Shown: piece after piece, positions 18,583 to 28,500 of the stretch
How positions within the stretch are numbered: position 1 is the first letter of the stretch
How the letters are laid out: each line of letters starts with the position of its first letter
NCBI RefSeq assembly: GCF_014636865.1
Contig: NZ_BMER01000001.1
Span: 422,718 to 486,717 of the forward strand
DNA length: 64,000 bases
From: Parapedobacter pyrenivorans
GTDB taxonomy: Bacteria > Bacteroidota > Bacteroidia > Sphingobacteriales > Sphingobacteriaceae
Reading direction: 5' to 3'
The notes under the pieces: generated by a model
Databases searched by the model: none
Seen by the model: the letters and a program-made list of their open reading frames with translations, nothing else
What the model was told of the DNA's origin: nothing
Program-made: the position numbers and the translations under genes

Positions 18583-20085
18583 TTAATACCCATCGTTTTG
18601 TATCAAATTTGTATTATTCCGTACCTCGCTGGTTGGTATGGGAAACAGCAATTCCCGCTCTTTCAAAACCGGCCCATATGAAAATTTATGCCCAACATAG
18701 TTGTCAAACTGTTTGGTTCCTACGTTGAAGGCTTTCCGTAAGCGGACCATGTCGAACCACGTCTTGTTTTCAAAGCACAGCTCGTACCAGCGTTCTTTCC
18801 AGATGGCTTCCCGTAATTGTTCCTTTGATAAGCCTTCGAGGTCATCCAATTCGGCCCGCGATCGGATGGCGTTGACCGCCTGGTAGGCATCGGCTGTCGG
18901 ACCATTTACCTCATTCGCCGCCTCGGCATACGTCAACAACACATTCGCATAGCGGATAACGGGCCAATTGAGATCACTGTTTCCCGAACTGGTTTGGGCA
19001 ACTTCATCGAAATGCTTCCAAATAAAATATCCACCAAGCTCCACCACTTCATCCCGTCGATCCTCGTGGGTAAATGTGGTATAGAAAAATTGTTTTTCTT
19101 TTGCACGCAGGTCGCCCGCCTCATAGGATCTCACAAAATTTGCCGTGGCATAGATACCTCCGGTTTCATCCGAATACTTGGAAATGTTCTTATTATAGGG
19201 GATGATGGAAACCTGCCAGTTGCCCGGAATCAATTGGGTTGCAAACTGGATCATGAAAATATTTTCCGCCATGTTTTTCGTGCTGGGATCATGCAGGTCA
19301 TCGTAGCTGCTAAACAGCTCAAATTCCTCGGAGTCCATCACCTCTTTAGCCTTTTCTGCGGCTAAGCCATAGTAGGCTTCGCCTTTCTGTAGCGGGTAAC
19401 CAGCCATGGTTAAGTACACTTCCGCCAACAGGGATTTGACGGCACCCAAGTTTACGCGACCCGAAGCGTCTGTCCAGGGCATTCCGGATGCCTCCGCCGT
19501 CGTAAGGTCCTGCACGATCAACTCGTAAACCGCTTCCGGATCGGCCTGCGATGGCCGAAGCTGCTCCGATTCCAGATTTACGGGTTCGGTAATCAGTGGA
19601 ATATGCCCAAACATCCGGATCAACTCAAAATAATACCACGCCCTCAAAAAATGGGCTTCACCCAGTAACCGTGTAGCCTCCGCCTCGTCCATGGTGATTT
19701 CGGGAATTTTGGCGATCGACAGATTGGCATTGGTAATGCCCCGGTAGTAACTTTGCCAATACGTTGCGCCATATCCGTTATCTGAAGTGTTGTTTAGGTC
19801 TTTGACAAAATAGCTATTCGCAGCCTGCCCGAGGTCGGTAGCGGCCAATCCGGTGGCAAACTCGGTCATCATCCACGCCCCGCCATTAAAACCACTGCCC
19901 AATGGATCGCGCATGCTTGCGTAAATGGCATTCACGGAGCTCCGGGCGTGCTCGGGCTTGGTGAAATATTGTTCAACGGTAAAATTAGTGGGATCCGCTT
20001 CGTTCAAGAATTCAGAACAGCCTCCCAATGCGAATGTTCCCATTCCGAGAGCCACCGCCATATATTTTAATGCTATTGTTTTCAT
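18583..20085 (-). CDS. SusD/RagB-family glycan-binding lipoprotein (PUL1)
   Basis: An outer-membrane surface lipoprotein that captures glycan for the partner SusC channel. I use the ATG at 20085, which opens MKTIALKYMAVALGMG with lipobox LGGC; the longer frame from 20115 overlaps the stop of susC. Family landmarks are the N-terminal FLNEADPTNFTVEQYFT, TPR-like helices with LLGEAHFLRAWYYFELIRMFG, ALLAEVYLTMAGYPL-like and NVLLTYAEAANEV segments, and a C-terminal ENKTWFDMVRLRKAF and LFPIPTSEV. Length (about 500 residues) is normal. It lies immediately downstream of susC, the usual order. Confidence 0.95.
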   Translation of the reverse strand: MKTIALKYMAVALGMGTFALGGCSEFLNEADPTNFTVEQYFTKPEHARSSVNAIYASMRDPLGSGFNGGAWMMTEFATGLAATDLGQAANSYFVKDLNNTSDNGYGATYWQSYYRGITNANLSIAKIPEITMDEAEATRLLGEAHFLRAWYYFELIRMFGHIPLITEPVNLESEQLRPSQADPEAVYELIVQDLTTAEASGMPWTDASGRVNLGAVKSLLAEVYLTMAGYPLQKGEAYYGLAAEKAKEVMDSEEFELFSSYDDLHDPSTKNMAENIFMIQFATQLIPGNWQVSIIPYNKNISKYSDETGGIYATANFVRSYEAGDLRAKEKQFFYTTFTHEDRRDEVVELGGYFIWKHFDEVAQTSSGNSDLNWPVIRYANVLLTYAEAANEVNGPTADAYQAVNAIRSRAELDDLEGLSKEQLREAIWKERWYELCFENKTWFDMVRLRKAFNVGTKQFDNYVGHKFSYGPVLKERELLFPIPTSEVRNNTNLIQNDGY

Positions 20086-20114
20086 CACTTTTTCGTTTTT
20101 AGTTGCCCAAGCCA

Positions 20115-23100
20115 TTACAAACCAATATTTAAACCCAACATGAATACCCGAGGACGGGGATAATCATACAATCCGTATCCCTGACCAAATGCGGAACTGG
20201 AATTGGATACCTCCGGATCGAAACCACTGTATTTGGTAGCAACGAAAAAGTTTTGAACCGATCCGAAGATTCGCAGTCGTTGCAGCTTCAACCGGGATGC
20301 AAATTGTGCGGGCACCACATACCCAAGCAGCAGGTTTCGACCCCGTATAAAAGAGGCATCGCTTACCTTGTGGCTATCGTCATACGTATCATAACCGGCC
20401 GGAATGGGCCGTATCTGTGCAATTGGGGTATTTTGATTCTCCTCTGTCCAAGCATTCAACACCGTTTTATAACTGTTTGCGATGCCCTGCCGGTCTTCTG
20501 CGGAGTGGATGCTCCGGTCGAGCACATCATTCCCATACATAAACTGTAAATCTATGGTCAATGACCAGGCTTTGTATCGGAATGTATTGAGGAGGGTCCC
20601 GAATCCATCCGGAACGCCTTTCCCGATAATGGTCCGGTCGTTGTCATTAACAGCACCATCGTTATTCAAGTCCAGAAACTTGACGTCGCCCGGCAATGCA
20701 TTATAGGTTGCCGCTTCTTCGGCTTCGGCTGTAGACCAAGTTCCCAGGTGCTTCCGCCCAAAAAACGATCCCACTGGCTCACCGACCCGGACAATGGTTG
20801 CCGCCCCGGGGAAAATGTCGCTGCCACCGGAAAGCTCCAGCACCTTATTTTTGTTGATGGATATATTGAATATCGTATTCCACGTAAAGTCATCCGACTG
20901 GATATTGGTGGTATTCAACCCGACTTCTATTCCCTTGTTTTCCATGCTGCCGATGTTGGTGAAGATACTGGAATACCCACTGGTTTGCGGTAGTGGTGCA
21001 TCCAACAACATGTCGTCGACCTTCCGGCGATAGAGGTCCACTTCGAGATTCACCCGATTGGAAAAGAGTCCCAATTCCAAACCGACATCCACTTGGTGGG
21101 TCTTTTCCCATCGCAGATCCGGGTTGGGCATCCGTCCGACACCGATGCCGATTTCGCGCGACCCGTCAAAAATAACCGGATAGTTATTCATGCCCGCAAG
21201 CGCCCGGTAGGCGGGAATTTCGGAATTGCCCGTAGCCCCGTAGCTTGCACGGATCTTAAGGTTGGAAATAGCGGGCATATCATCCATGAAGGATTCGTCG
21301 CTGACCCGCCATGCCAAAGCCGCCGAGGGGAAAAACGCATATTGGTTTTCCTCACCGAATTTGGACGACCCGTCTACCCGACCGGTAAATGTTACCAGGT
21401 ATTTGCCTTGCAGTGCGTAGTTTAACCGAGTAAAATAGGAATTGAGGCCGTATCCTTCTGCAACGGAGCGTGGCGCCAATGCCGTCGCTCCAGCCCCCAG
21501 GTTGTTGAACTGGAAGTAACTATCCGTAAATCCCTCTGCGCTGGCTTCGTTTTCGAATCGGCCAACGTGTTGCCAGGAAAGCCCCAACATGGCATTCAAA
21601 GAATGAATTTCATTGAATTCTTTATTGTAGGTCAGGTAGTTTTCAAACTGCCAGGAATTGAACCGATTGTTGATGACCGACGCGTTACCGTTGGTGGAGA
21701 TGTATTGCATCCCCGCCGCAGCAAAATAATCCCTGCGCTGATTGATGACGTTCGTACCAAGGGTAGATCGTAATTCCAGGTTTTCGGCCAACTGGATATT
21801 GGCGTACATGTTGCCCAACATGGTTTGCGTACGGAGGAAAAACAGCCGTTCATCGGCTACGCGAAGCGGGTTATCACCACCTTCCATACCCGGATAATCC
21901 CGGTTACTGGCCCACGAACCATCTGCATAATGTACGGGAATGATCGGCAAGGCCTCGAGAATCTGCCGCACCATCGTAATACCGCCCCCATCCAGCTGGT
22001 CGATTTGCTTTTCGTTCTGATCATTGTATCCCAATGTTCCCCCTACCTTCAACCATTCTTTGAGCTGCGTATCAAACACGAAGCGCCCGGCATACCGCTT
22101 CTGCCATGAACCTGTTATTATTCCATTTTCGTTACGGTAATTCAGAAATGCTCCATAACTTCCTGTTTCATTTCCGTTCGTAAATCCCAATTGATGATTT
22201 TGCGAAAAAGCTTCTTGGAATGCAACTTCCTGCCAATTGGTGTTATACAAGGGATTCCCTTGTTCATCAAAAAGCAGAGGGTTGGTCCGTTTGCTCCGCG
22301 GATCGTCATACTTCGTACCGGTTTCCCAGCCATCGGGATCAAATTTCGCAGCGTTGGCATAAGCGATTTCCTCCACCCGAAGAAACTCTTCGGAGCTCAG
22401 CATCGGCAACAGTTTGGGAGCCACACCGATGCTGAAATCCGAATCATAGGTTAGTCCACCGCCGCCGGACGTTCCCCGTTTAGTAGTTACCATGATCACC
22501 CCGTTGGCGCCACGTGCTCCATAGATAGCGGTAGAAGAAGCATCTTTCAGTACTTCAATGGACTCAATGTCATTCGGATTGAGGTAATCGATCGGTGTGC
22601 TGCCGTTCTGAAGTCCAGCTGTGGTTAAAATAACCCCATCGATCACATATAGTGGATTGTTGGATACGCTAATGGAGCTGGCGCCACGTATCCGGATATT
22701 GGTCCTCCCGCCGGGTCTGCCTGAGTTTGACGACACCGCTACCCCGGTTACCCGGCCGGCCAGGCTCTGATTGAGCGACGATGCCGGCCGTTCCTGCAAC
22801 GCGTCGGCCCGCACTGTACCCACCGCACCGGTCAGGTCGGACTTGCGTTGTGTGCCATATCCGATTACCACGACTTCATCCAAATCCGTTTGGCTCGATT
22901 CCAGCACGATGTCTAGCGCTGCGCCTTTAACGGCTTCCTCCCGGGATGTATAGCCCACTCCGGAAAAGACCAATACGGCTTCCTCACTTTGTTGTAGGAC
23001 AAGGGTGTACGTTCCCTGATCGTTTGTACTCGTGCTATTGTTGGTGCCTTTTTCAACGACCGTGACGCCATTGATCGGCCGATTTGATGCATCGGTCACC

Positions 23101-23261
23101 TTCCCGCTGATTGTTTGTTGTTGATAAGGTTCGGCCCATCCGGTCTGAATCACACCCGTAAAGAGCAGCATAAACACGTACGCTATGCTGCTTTGCCAGA
23201 TCGGCCGTTTTGACCGTAAACGACCGCTGTTACTGATTTGCCCTGTTTTACATGTTGTCAT
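20115..23261 (-). CDS. SusC/RagA-family TonB-linked outer-membrane receptor (PUL1)
   Basis: A 1048-residue TonB-dependent transporter for importing oligosaccharides with the SusD lid. After the signal region there is a carboxypeptidase-like beta-sandwich (about residues 50-125: ISGKVTDASNRPINGVTVVE), then the TonB-interacting segment LDEVVVIGYGTQRKSDLTGA, the plug domain (LAGRVTGVAVSSNSGRPGG, IRGASSISVSNNPLYVIDGV, YGARGANGVIMVTTKRG) and a beta-barrel ending in RVFMLGLNIGL. There is no N-terminal STN domain, so control by an ECF sigma/anti-sigma pair is unlikely; no such genes are near. The 353 bp upstream region holds a marked inverted repeat at 23333-23366. Confidence 0.96.
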   Translation of the reverse strand: MTTCKTGQISNSGRLRSKRPIWQSSIAYVFMLLFTGVIQTGWAEPYQQQTISGKVTDASNRPINGVTVVEKGTNNSTSTNDQGTYTLVLQQSEEAVLVFSGVGYTSREEAVKGAALDIVLESSQTDLDEVVVIGYGTQRKSDLTGAVGTVRADALQERPASSLNQSLAGRVTGVAVSSNSGRPGGRTNIRIRGASSISVSNNPLYVIDGVILTTAGLQNGSTPIDYLNPNDIESIEVLKDASSTAIYGARGANGVIMVTTKRGTSGGGGLTYDSDFSIGVAPKLLPMLSSEEFLRVEEIAYANAAKFDPDGWETGTKYDDPRSKRTNPLLFDEQGNPLYNTNWQEVAFQEAFSQNHQLGFTNGNETGSYGAFLNYRNENGIITGSWQKRYAGRFVFDTQLKEWLKVGGTLGYNDQNEKQIDQLDGGGITMVRQILEALPIIPVHYADGSWASNRDYPGMEGGDNPLRVADERLFFLRTQTMLGNMYANIQLAENLELRSTLGTNVINQRRDYFAAAGMQYISTNGNASVINNRFNSWQFENYLTYNKEFNEIHSLNAMLGLSWQHVGRFENEASAEGFTDSYFQFNNLGAGATALAPRSVAEGYGLNSYFTRLNYALQGKYLVTFTGRVDGSSKFGEENQYAFFPSAALAWRVSDESFMDDMPAISNLKIRASYGATGNSEIPAYRALAGMNNYPVIFDGSREIGIGVGRMPNPDLRWEKTHQVDVGLELGLFSNRVNLEVDLYRRKVDDMLLDAPLPQTSGYSSIFTNIGSMENKGIEVGLNTTNIQSDDFTWNTIFNISINKNKVLELSGGSDIFPGAATIVRVGEPVGSFFGRKHLGTWSTAEAEEAATYNALPGDVKFLDLNNDGAVNDNDRTIIGKGVPDGFGTLLNTFRYKAWSLTIDLQFMYGNDVLDRSIHSAEDRQGIANSYKTVLNAWTEENQNTPIAQIRPIPAGYDTYDDSHKVSDASFIRGRNLLLGYVVPAQFASRLKLQRLRIFGSVQNFFVATKYSGFDPEVSNSSSAFGQGYGLYDYPRPRVFMLGLNIGL

Positions 23262-23614
23262 AACTAGTTGGTTTATAAATTAACACTTCGATCAATTGTT
23301 ACATTGAGAACCTTTGATGCAGAGAAGAATGGGGGCGCTTATCGAAATAGTGTCCGATTCGCGCCCTTTAGTTATCAGCCATACGACCACCCAGCAACCT
23401 TTACCCCATTCCACCCCGCCTAAATCATATTTAGCGAACTGTTATTATATTAGTATCTGTTATAAACAAACGTTAGCAAAGCACAAGCATTCAATATCTT
23501 TTGAGCATTTATTTATCATTTTTTTAAACGTACTTATCCACTCCGGCATATTTTTGTATCAAAATAGCCGACCGATAGCGCCCTGGCTACCTAGTCAATA
23601 ATCAAAAGTTATCG
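23262..23614. other. Intergenic region between susC (PUL1) and the MFS gene
   Basis: I see no gene in these 353 bp. The region is AT-rich toward the MFS side. Reading toward susC, a near-match to the -7 element (TA, three bases, TTTG) is present but without a well-placed -33, so I do not call a promoter. The one clear structure is the interrupted inverted repeat at 23333-23366, described separately. Confidence 0.5.
23333..23366 (-). repeat. Hairpin-forming inverted repeat in the susC (PUL1) leader
   Basis: GGGCGC (23333-23338) pairs with GCGCCC (23361-23366), and ATCG (23341-23344) pairs with CGAT (23355-23358), leaving a symmetric 2x2 internal loop and a 10-nt apical loop. The repeat is 72 bp upstream of the susC ATG. 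No T-run follows on the susC strand, so it is not a standard terminator. It could be a structured leader or an operator. Confidence 0.5.
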
Positions 23615-24862
23615 CTAATGTATCGACTGTTGGGCTGCACCAGTTTGAGCAGTCTTTTCAGTTACCTTTTTTTGCCAAAAGAAGAATATGGTAAATAGCA
23701 CAATCAGAATAACGGGAAACGATAGCATGTTGACCAATGCATCTTGACCGGTTGCAAGCTCCAAAGCGGAACCTGTAAGTCCTTCAGCCGCATTTTCGGC
23801 TCTTGCCGTGTCAATCCAGCCGCCAATAAACGGCTGAAAAATTGCTGAGGAAAACATACCCGCACCACCGATGATGGACATACCCAACGCACCGCTCTTA
23901 GGCACCCGCTGCGCAGCCGCCCCTACCATTACCGGCCAGAAATAACATATGCCGATAGCGAAAATAACGGTAGCCACATAGGCGAGCGGCCCAGTGACCG
24001 TACTGAACATGTAGATACCGATAGCCGTTAAAATAGCGCCACCTAGAAGTACGCCGGTCTGTCCGAATGCTTTAACCACGGGTTCGGCAAAAAACCTTCC
24101 AACAGCCATCAACCCACTTGTCAGTGCCAGAATCAACATCGGCTCAGCGCCGCTGCTAGCCATGATTACGCTCACCCATTGATTGGGGCCGAATTCCGAT
24201 ATTGCCGTCAGGAACATACAGACAAACAAGAAGATAAACGTGGGTGTAACCATCGCCTTAAGGTTCTGTGCCAATGACGTGGCAGCCTCCACAAGCGGTT
24301 TTGGAAACGTCTTGCCGTAAAACAGTATGGCGTATATAATGGTCGGAACCATAGTAACCCACATCTGGACTTGCCAGGTGAAATCGATAGCCGTCATGGC
24401 TTGCGATAGTAAGGAGCCCAACAGGATGCCTCCGGGAAACCACATGTGGAACCTATTCAGCATCTTATCCATCTTCACACCCGAATACATGTCTGCAATC
24501 ATCGGATTACAGGCGGCCTCGGTACAGCCGTTACCGAAACCAATAAACAAGGTGGAAATCAACAATGTTGAATAACCGCCGGCATAGATGGTCATGATAA
24601 TACCAATAGTGTGCGCTAAAAAGGCAACGCGCATGATGTTTTGGGCACCGAAAGAATGGTAGATTAACCCGCCGATAATCATGGAAATCGGGAATCCAAA
24701 GAAGAACATGGAGTTAATAACCCCCAGTTGGGTTGCAGTCAAGCTGAATTCTTCGCCAAGTTGGGGAAGAATTCCCGCCCGGATTGAAAAGGTAAAAGCA
24801 GTTGTAATCAGGGCGAAACAAGATCCGTTGAATAAAGCACCCCTGTTAACGTTTTCGTTCAT
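23615..24862 (-). CDS. MFS sugar permease
   Basis: A 415-residue integral inner-membrane protein with about twelve hydrophobic segments and typical major-facilitator loops: SMFFFGFPISMIIGG after the second helix, GFGNGCTEAACNPMIADMY, and WFPGGILLGSLL. The central cytoplasmic loop is short (FYGKTFPKP...). It precedes the PUL1 susC gene by 353 bp in the same orientation and probably takes the sugar, or a keto/anhydro derivative, from periplasm to cytoplasm by proton symport. Specificity cannot be read, although GNGCTEAACNPMIAD-type segments are common in Bacteroidota sugar permeases. A 10-bp palindrome lies just upstream of the start. Confidence 0.88.
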   Translation of the reverse strand: MNENVNRGALFNGSCFALITTAFTFSIRAGILPQLGEEFSLTATQLGVINSMFFFGFPISMIIGGLIYHSFGAQNIMRVAFLAHTIGIIMTIYAGGYSTLLISTLFIGFGNGCTEAACNPMIADMYSGVKMDKMLNRFHMWFPGGILLGSLLSQAMTAIDFTWQVQMWVTMVPTIIYAILFYGKTFPKPLVEAATSLAQNLKAMVTPTFIFLFVCMFLTAISEFGPNQWVSVIMASSGAEPMLILALTSGLMAVGRFFAEPVVKAFGQTGVLLGGAILTAIGIYMFSTVTGPLAYVATVIFAIGICYFWPVMVGAAAQRVPKSGALGMSIIGGAGMFSSAIFQPFIGGWIDTARAENAAEGLTGSALELATGQDALVNMLSFPVILIVLFTIFFFWQKKVTEKTAQTGAAQQSIH

Positions 24863-25508
24863 GTTTAATTGTTTAATTGATTAATCATAATTAATTTTCC
24901 CTCTTTTGATTTACCACTCGATGCTTCGTCGAATAGCGCATCAAAATCTGCGCGGAAGATACCCATTAATCAGTAAAAAACGCACAACTTCTGCTTCTAC
25001 TTGCGTTTTAATGGAAATTCTTACTTTTTTGCTTATAACTGTGTCAAGAGAAGAGTCCATTTATCCGCCACTCTTTTAATCTGCCACACCCCTTTCTTTC
25101 AAACCAAAGTTAAAATTAGAAACTGACATTGCCGTCCTGAACTTTCCTGCTTTCATCTTTAAAAATTTACTCAGTGCAGCAAACAGCCGATTTTGTACAA
25201 ATCATAAAGCTATTTATCCAATTGCGCCATGAAGACAAGGATAGACCATGACAGTTATGATGAAAAAAAAACTTTATCTTCGTTTATCAGGAGTAGCATA
25301 CCATTATCGTTATAAACTTAGTTAAGAAATAGTACAATTTCGCGTGCTTCTAGTTACTCAGGTTTCATTCTTGCTGTGGTTTGCTTAATCGTTGAGGGTA
25401 ATGATTCCGGAAGATTTGTACTTAGGTGCTGGTACTGACCATTGAACGCTGACTCACGGAGCGAGCTCGTGTATCCTTGAAGGCAGAAATAAATAAATTA
25501 ATAGACGG
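24863..25508. other. Divergent intergenic region, no gene
   Basis: In these 646 bp between the MFS gene (leftward) and the cytochrome-propeller gene (rightward) I find no convincing coding frame or RNA gene. TGATTAATCA (24878-24887) is a perfect 10-bp palindrome 15 bp before the MFS start. TATCTTCG (25275-25282) is a one-mismatch -7 candidate for the rightward gene, without a clear -33. CACGGAGCGAGCTCGTG at 25455-25471 is an interrupted palindrome 37 bp before the rightward start. Each is only a candidate. Confidence 0.45.
25455..25471 (+). promoter_or_regulatory. Candidate operator palindrome upstream of the cytochrome-propeller gene
   Basis: CACG-G-AGC-GA-GCT-CGTG is an interrupted palindrome with seven paired bases per arm and one extra G, 37 bp upstream of the ATG at 25509. 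Its position suggests an operator near the transcription start. No matching second copy was noticed elsewhere. Confidence 0.25.
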
Positions 25509-28500
25509 ATGAAACAAACAAAAAAGGGAAGTGATGCTAATCGCACAGCTACGCTTCTTGTGGCAGTCGCAATCGCCGTGTGCCTACTTCAATGCACCGG
25601 CTCCAACTCGGCTGCGTTGAAACTCAAGAAAGGGGCACACATCATTTCAATCGGCAACAACCTCGGATCGCGGATGATGGATTTCGGTTACTTTGAAACG
25701 GAAATGCAACTCCGGTATCCGGATAGCCTGTTGTATATCCGCAACATGAGTGATGGCGGCAATACACCCGGATTCCGGCCCCATTCGGGCCGTAATTCAC
25801 CTTGGGCATTTCCGGGCGCTGAGCAGTTCCAGACGGAACTGACAAATGATCCGAATTTAGTGGGTCATTTTGAAACGCCTGACCAGTGGCTCACCCGCCA
25901 CAAGGCAGACATCATCGTTGCTTTTTTTGGCGCAGTGGAATCTTTCGATGGCGAAGCGGGGCTTCAACGCTATAAAAACGAACTCGATGCGTTTGTCAAG
26001 TACACCTTGCAGCAACAATACAACGGAGTGTCGGCTCCCCAACTTGCGCTCGTGTCACCTATCGCATTCGAGGATCTGTCGGATAAATACGACCTTCCTG
26101 ATGGTAAAACGGAAAACGAACACCTCTCGATGTACACCGAGGCCATGAAAGCTGTGGCAGATAGCAATCATGTGCTTTTCGTGGATATGTATACACCGTT
26201 TAAGAAGCTCTTTGATAAAGGTGACCGGCAATGGACCATCGACGGCCTGCAACTCAATGAAGAGGGGTACAAGAAGTTTTCCGTGCTCTTGGCAAACGCT
26301 GTCTTTGGCAACGAAAAAGTAAAAAGCAATGCCCATCGGGAATCCGTCCATGCCGCAGTAATGGAGAAAAACTGGATGTGGCATAAAGATTTTAAAATGC
26401 CCAACGGTGTTCAAGCATATGGTCGGCGGTACGATCCGTTTGGGCCGGACAACTATCCCGCTGAAATTGCCAAAATCAGGGAAATGACAGCGATCCGCGA
26501 TGAAGCAATCTGGAAAGCGGTCAAAGGAGAACGGTTTGATCTGGACAGCGCCGACGCGCTGACCACCAAACTTCCCGAAGTAAAAACAAACTACGTACCG
26601 AGCAACAATGGCGTTCCGAGGTACCTCTATGGTGAAGAGGCACTTGGTAAATTCAAGCTGGCACCCGGCTACAAAATCGAACTTTTTGCCTCCGAGGAAG
26701 AGTTTCCCGAACTTGAAAAGCCGATGCAAATGTCTTTTGATAATCAGGGGCGCCTTTGGGTAGCGATTATGCCTACCTATCCGCACTGGAAGCCGGGGGA
26801 CCCCAAGCCCAACGACAAGATCCTCATTTTTGAAGATACCAACAACGACGGCAAGGCCGACAAGCAAACGGTTTTTGCGGACAGTCTGCATCTGCCCGTA
26901 GGATTTGAGATCGCCCCGGAAGGTGTCTATGTTTCGCAGGGGACCGACTTTGTCCGGCTCAACGATACGGACGGGGACGGGAAAGCCGACAAAAAAGAAA
27001 TTCTGCTGAGTGGGTTCGACGACCACGACACCCACCACGCGCACCACGCCTATACCGTGGATCCCTCGGGTGCCATCTATATGGGGACGGGTGTATTCCT
27101 CGCCAGTGATATCGAAACTCCTTATGGTACCGTGCGTACCACCAACGGAGGCTTTTTCCGTTACGATCCCAACCGGCACAAACTGGAATTCGCCCAGCTT
27201 TCCGTTCCAAATCCATGGGGTATTGCCTTTGACGATTGGGGGCAGAATTTTTATGCCGAGACTTCGGGCCCCGCCGTAAGCTGGATGATGCCGGGTACCG
27301 TCAAACCGATCTATGGTATATTCACGCCCAAATCGAGGAACCTGGTGGAGGAAGCCCATCAGGTGCGCCCGACTTCGGGACTAGAATTCATTTCAAGTCG
27401 TCATTTTCCGGATGAGGTGCAGGGCGATTACCTGATCAACAACACGATCGGCTTTCTGGGCACGAAAGAGCACACGTTGGAAGACGACGGAACGGGATAT
27501 AAAAGTCGTCACAGACAAGATCTGCTACGCTCCGAGGACCCCAATTTCCGCCCGGTTGATCTCGAATTTGCACCCGACGGTTCGCTGTATATCATTGACT
27601 GGCATAATGTATTGATCGGACACATGCAACACAACCAACGAGATCCCCTGCGTGACCATACGCATGGACGTATTTATCGCGTTACCTACCCTTCGCGCCC
27701 ATTGGTCAAGCCCGCTTTAATCGCCGACGCACCTATCGATACCTTACTGGACAATCTGAAGTTGCCTGAATACCGATCCCGCTATCGTACGCGCCGCGAA
27801 CTCCGTGGACGTGATTCGTCCGAGGTATTGGCGCACCTTAGAACCTGGGTCAAGAACCTCGATAAAAATGATCCCCGTTACGAACATCATCTGCTGGAAG
27901 GGTTATGGGTAAGTTGGGGGCTTAATCGAGTGGATCAGTCGTTGCTTCGCCAACTACTGCATGCTGACGACTATCGGGTCCGCGCGGCAGCTGTACGTGT
28001 GTTACGTTACACAGGCCATCAGGTTGCCGATCAAGCCCAATTACTGAAGGAAGCTGCAAGTGACGAACATGGGCGAGTCCGTTTGGAAGCGCTGGTAGCG
28101 GCATCCTGGCTGGATAAAGAACCGGGGTTGGCCATTCTGGATGAGGCAGCGAAGAAACCACTCGATGATTGGATGACGGATGCCTATGGAGTCGCATTCG
28201 CTCGGTTGAATGGAGAAGTCCATGGGCCAACCAAAAAAGAGGAGACAGCGGCGACCGATTTAAAAGGAAAGGATCTGGAATCGTATAAAAAAGGCCATCT
28301 GCTCTACGCGCAAGACGGATTCTGCGAGACGTGCCATCAATCGGACGGGAAGGGGCTTCCCAGTTCGGGCTTCCCGCCGCTGGCCGGCAGCCCTTGGCTG
28401 GATAACGACGACCGCCTGATCAAACTGACCTTGAAAGGTATGCTGGGGCCCATGGAATTACTGGGCCACCAATATACCGGACAAGTGCCCATGACGCCAT

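Noticed and set aside
23333-23366. Reading the susC leader hairpin as an intrinsic terminator
   Set aside because: The strand that would serve the MFS gene has no T-run after the stem; only TTTA follows on the other strand.
24863-25508. A small RNA or peptide gene in the 646-bp gap
   Set aside because: I saw no terminator-like stem or convincing coding frame.
26055-27359. Long minus-strand open frame (434 codons) inside the cytochrome-propeller gene
   Set aside because: It lies fully opposite a frame with clear propeller repeats; the translation shows no recognisable domain and composition looks like a shadow of the real gene.
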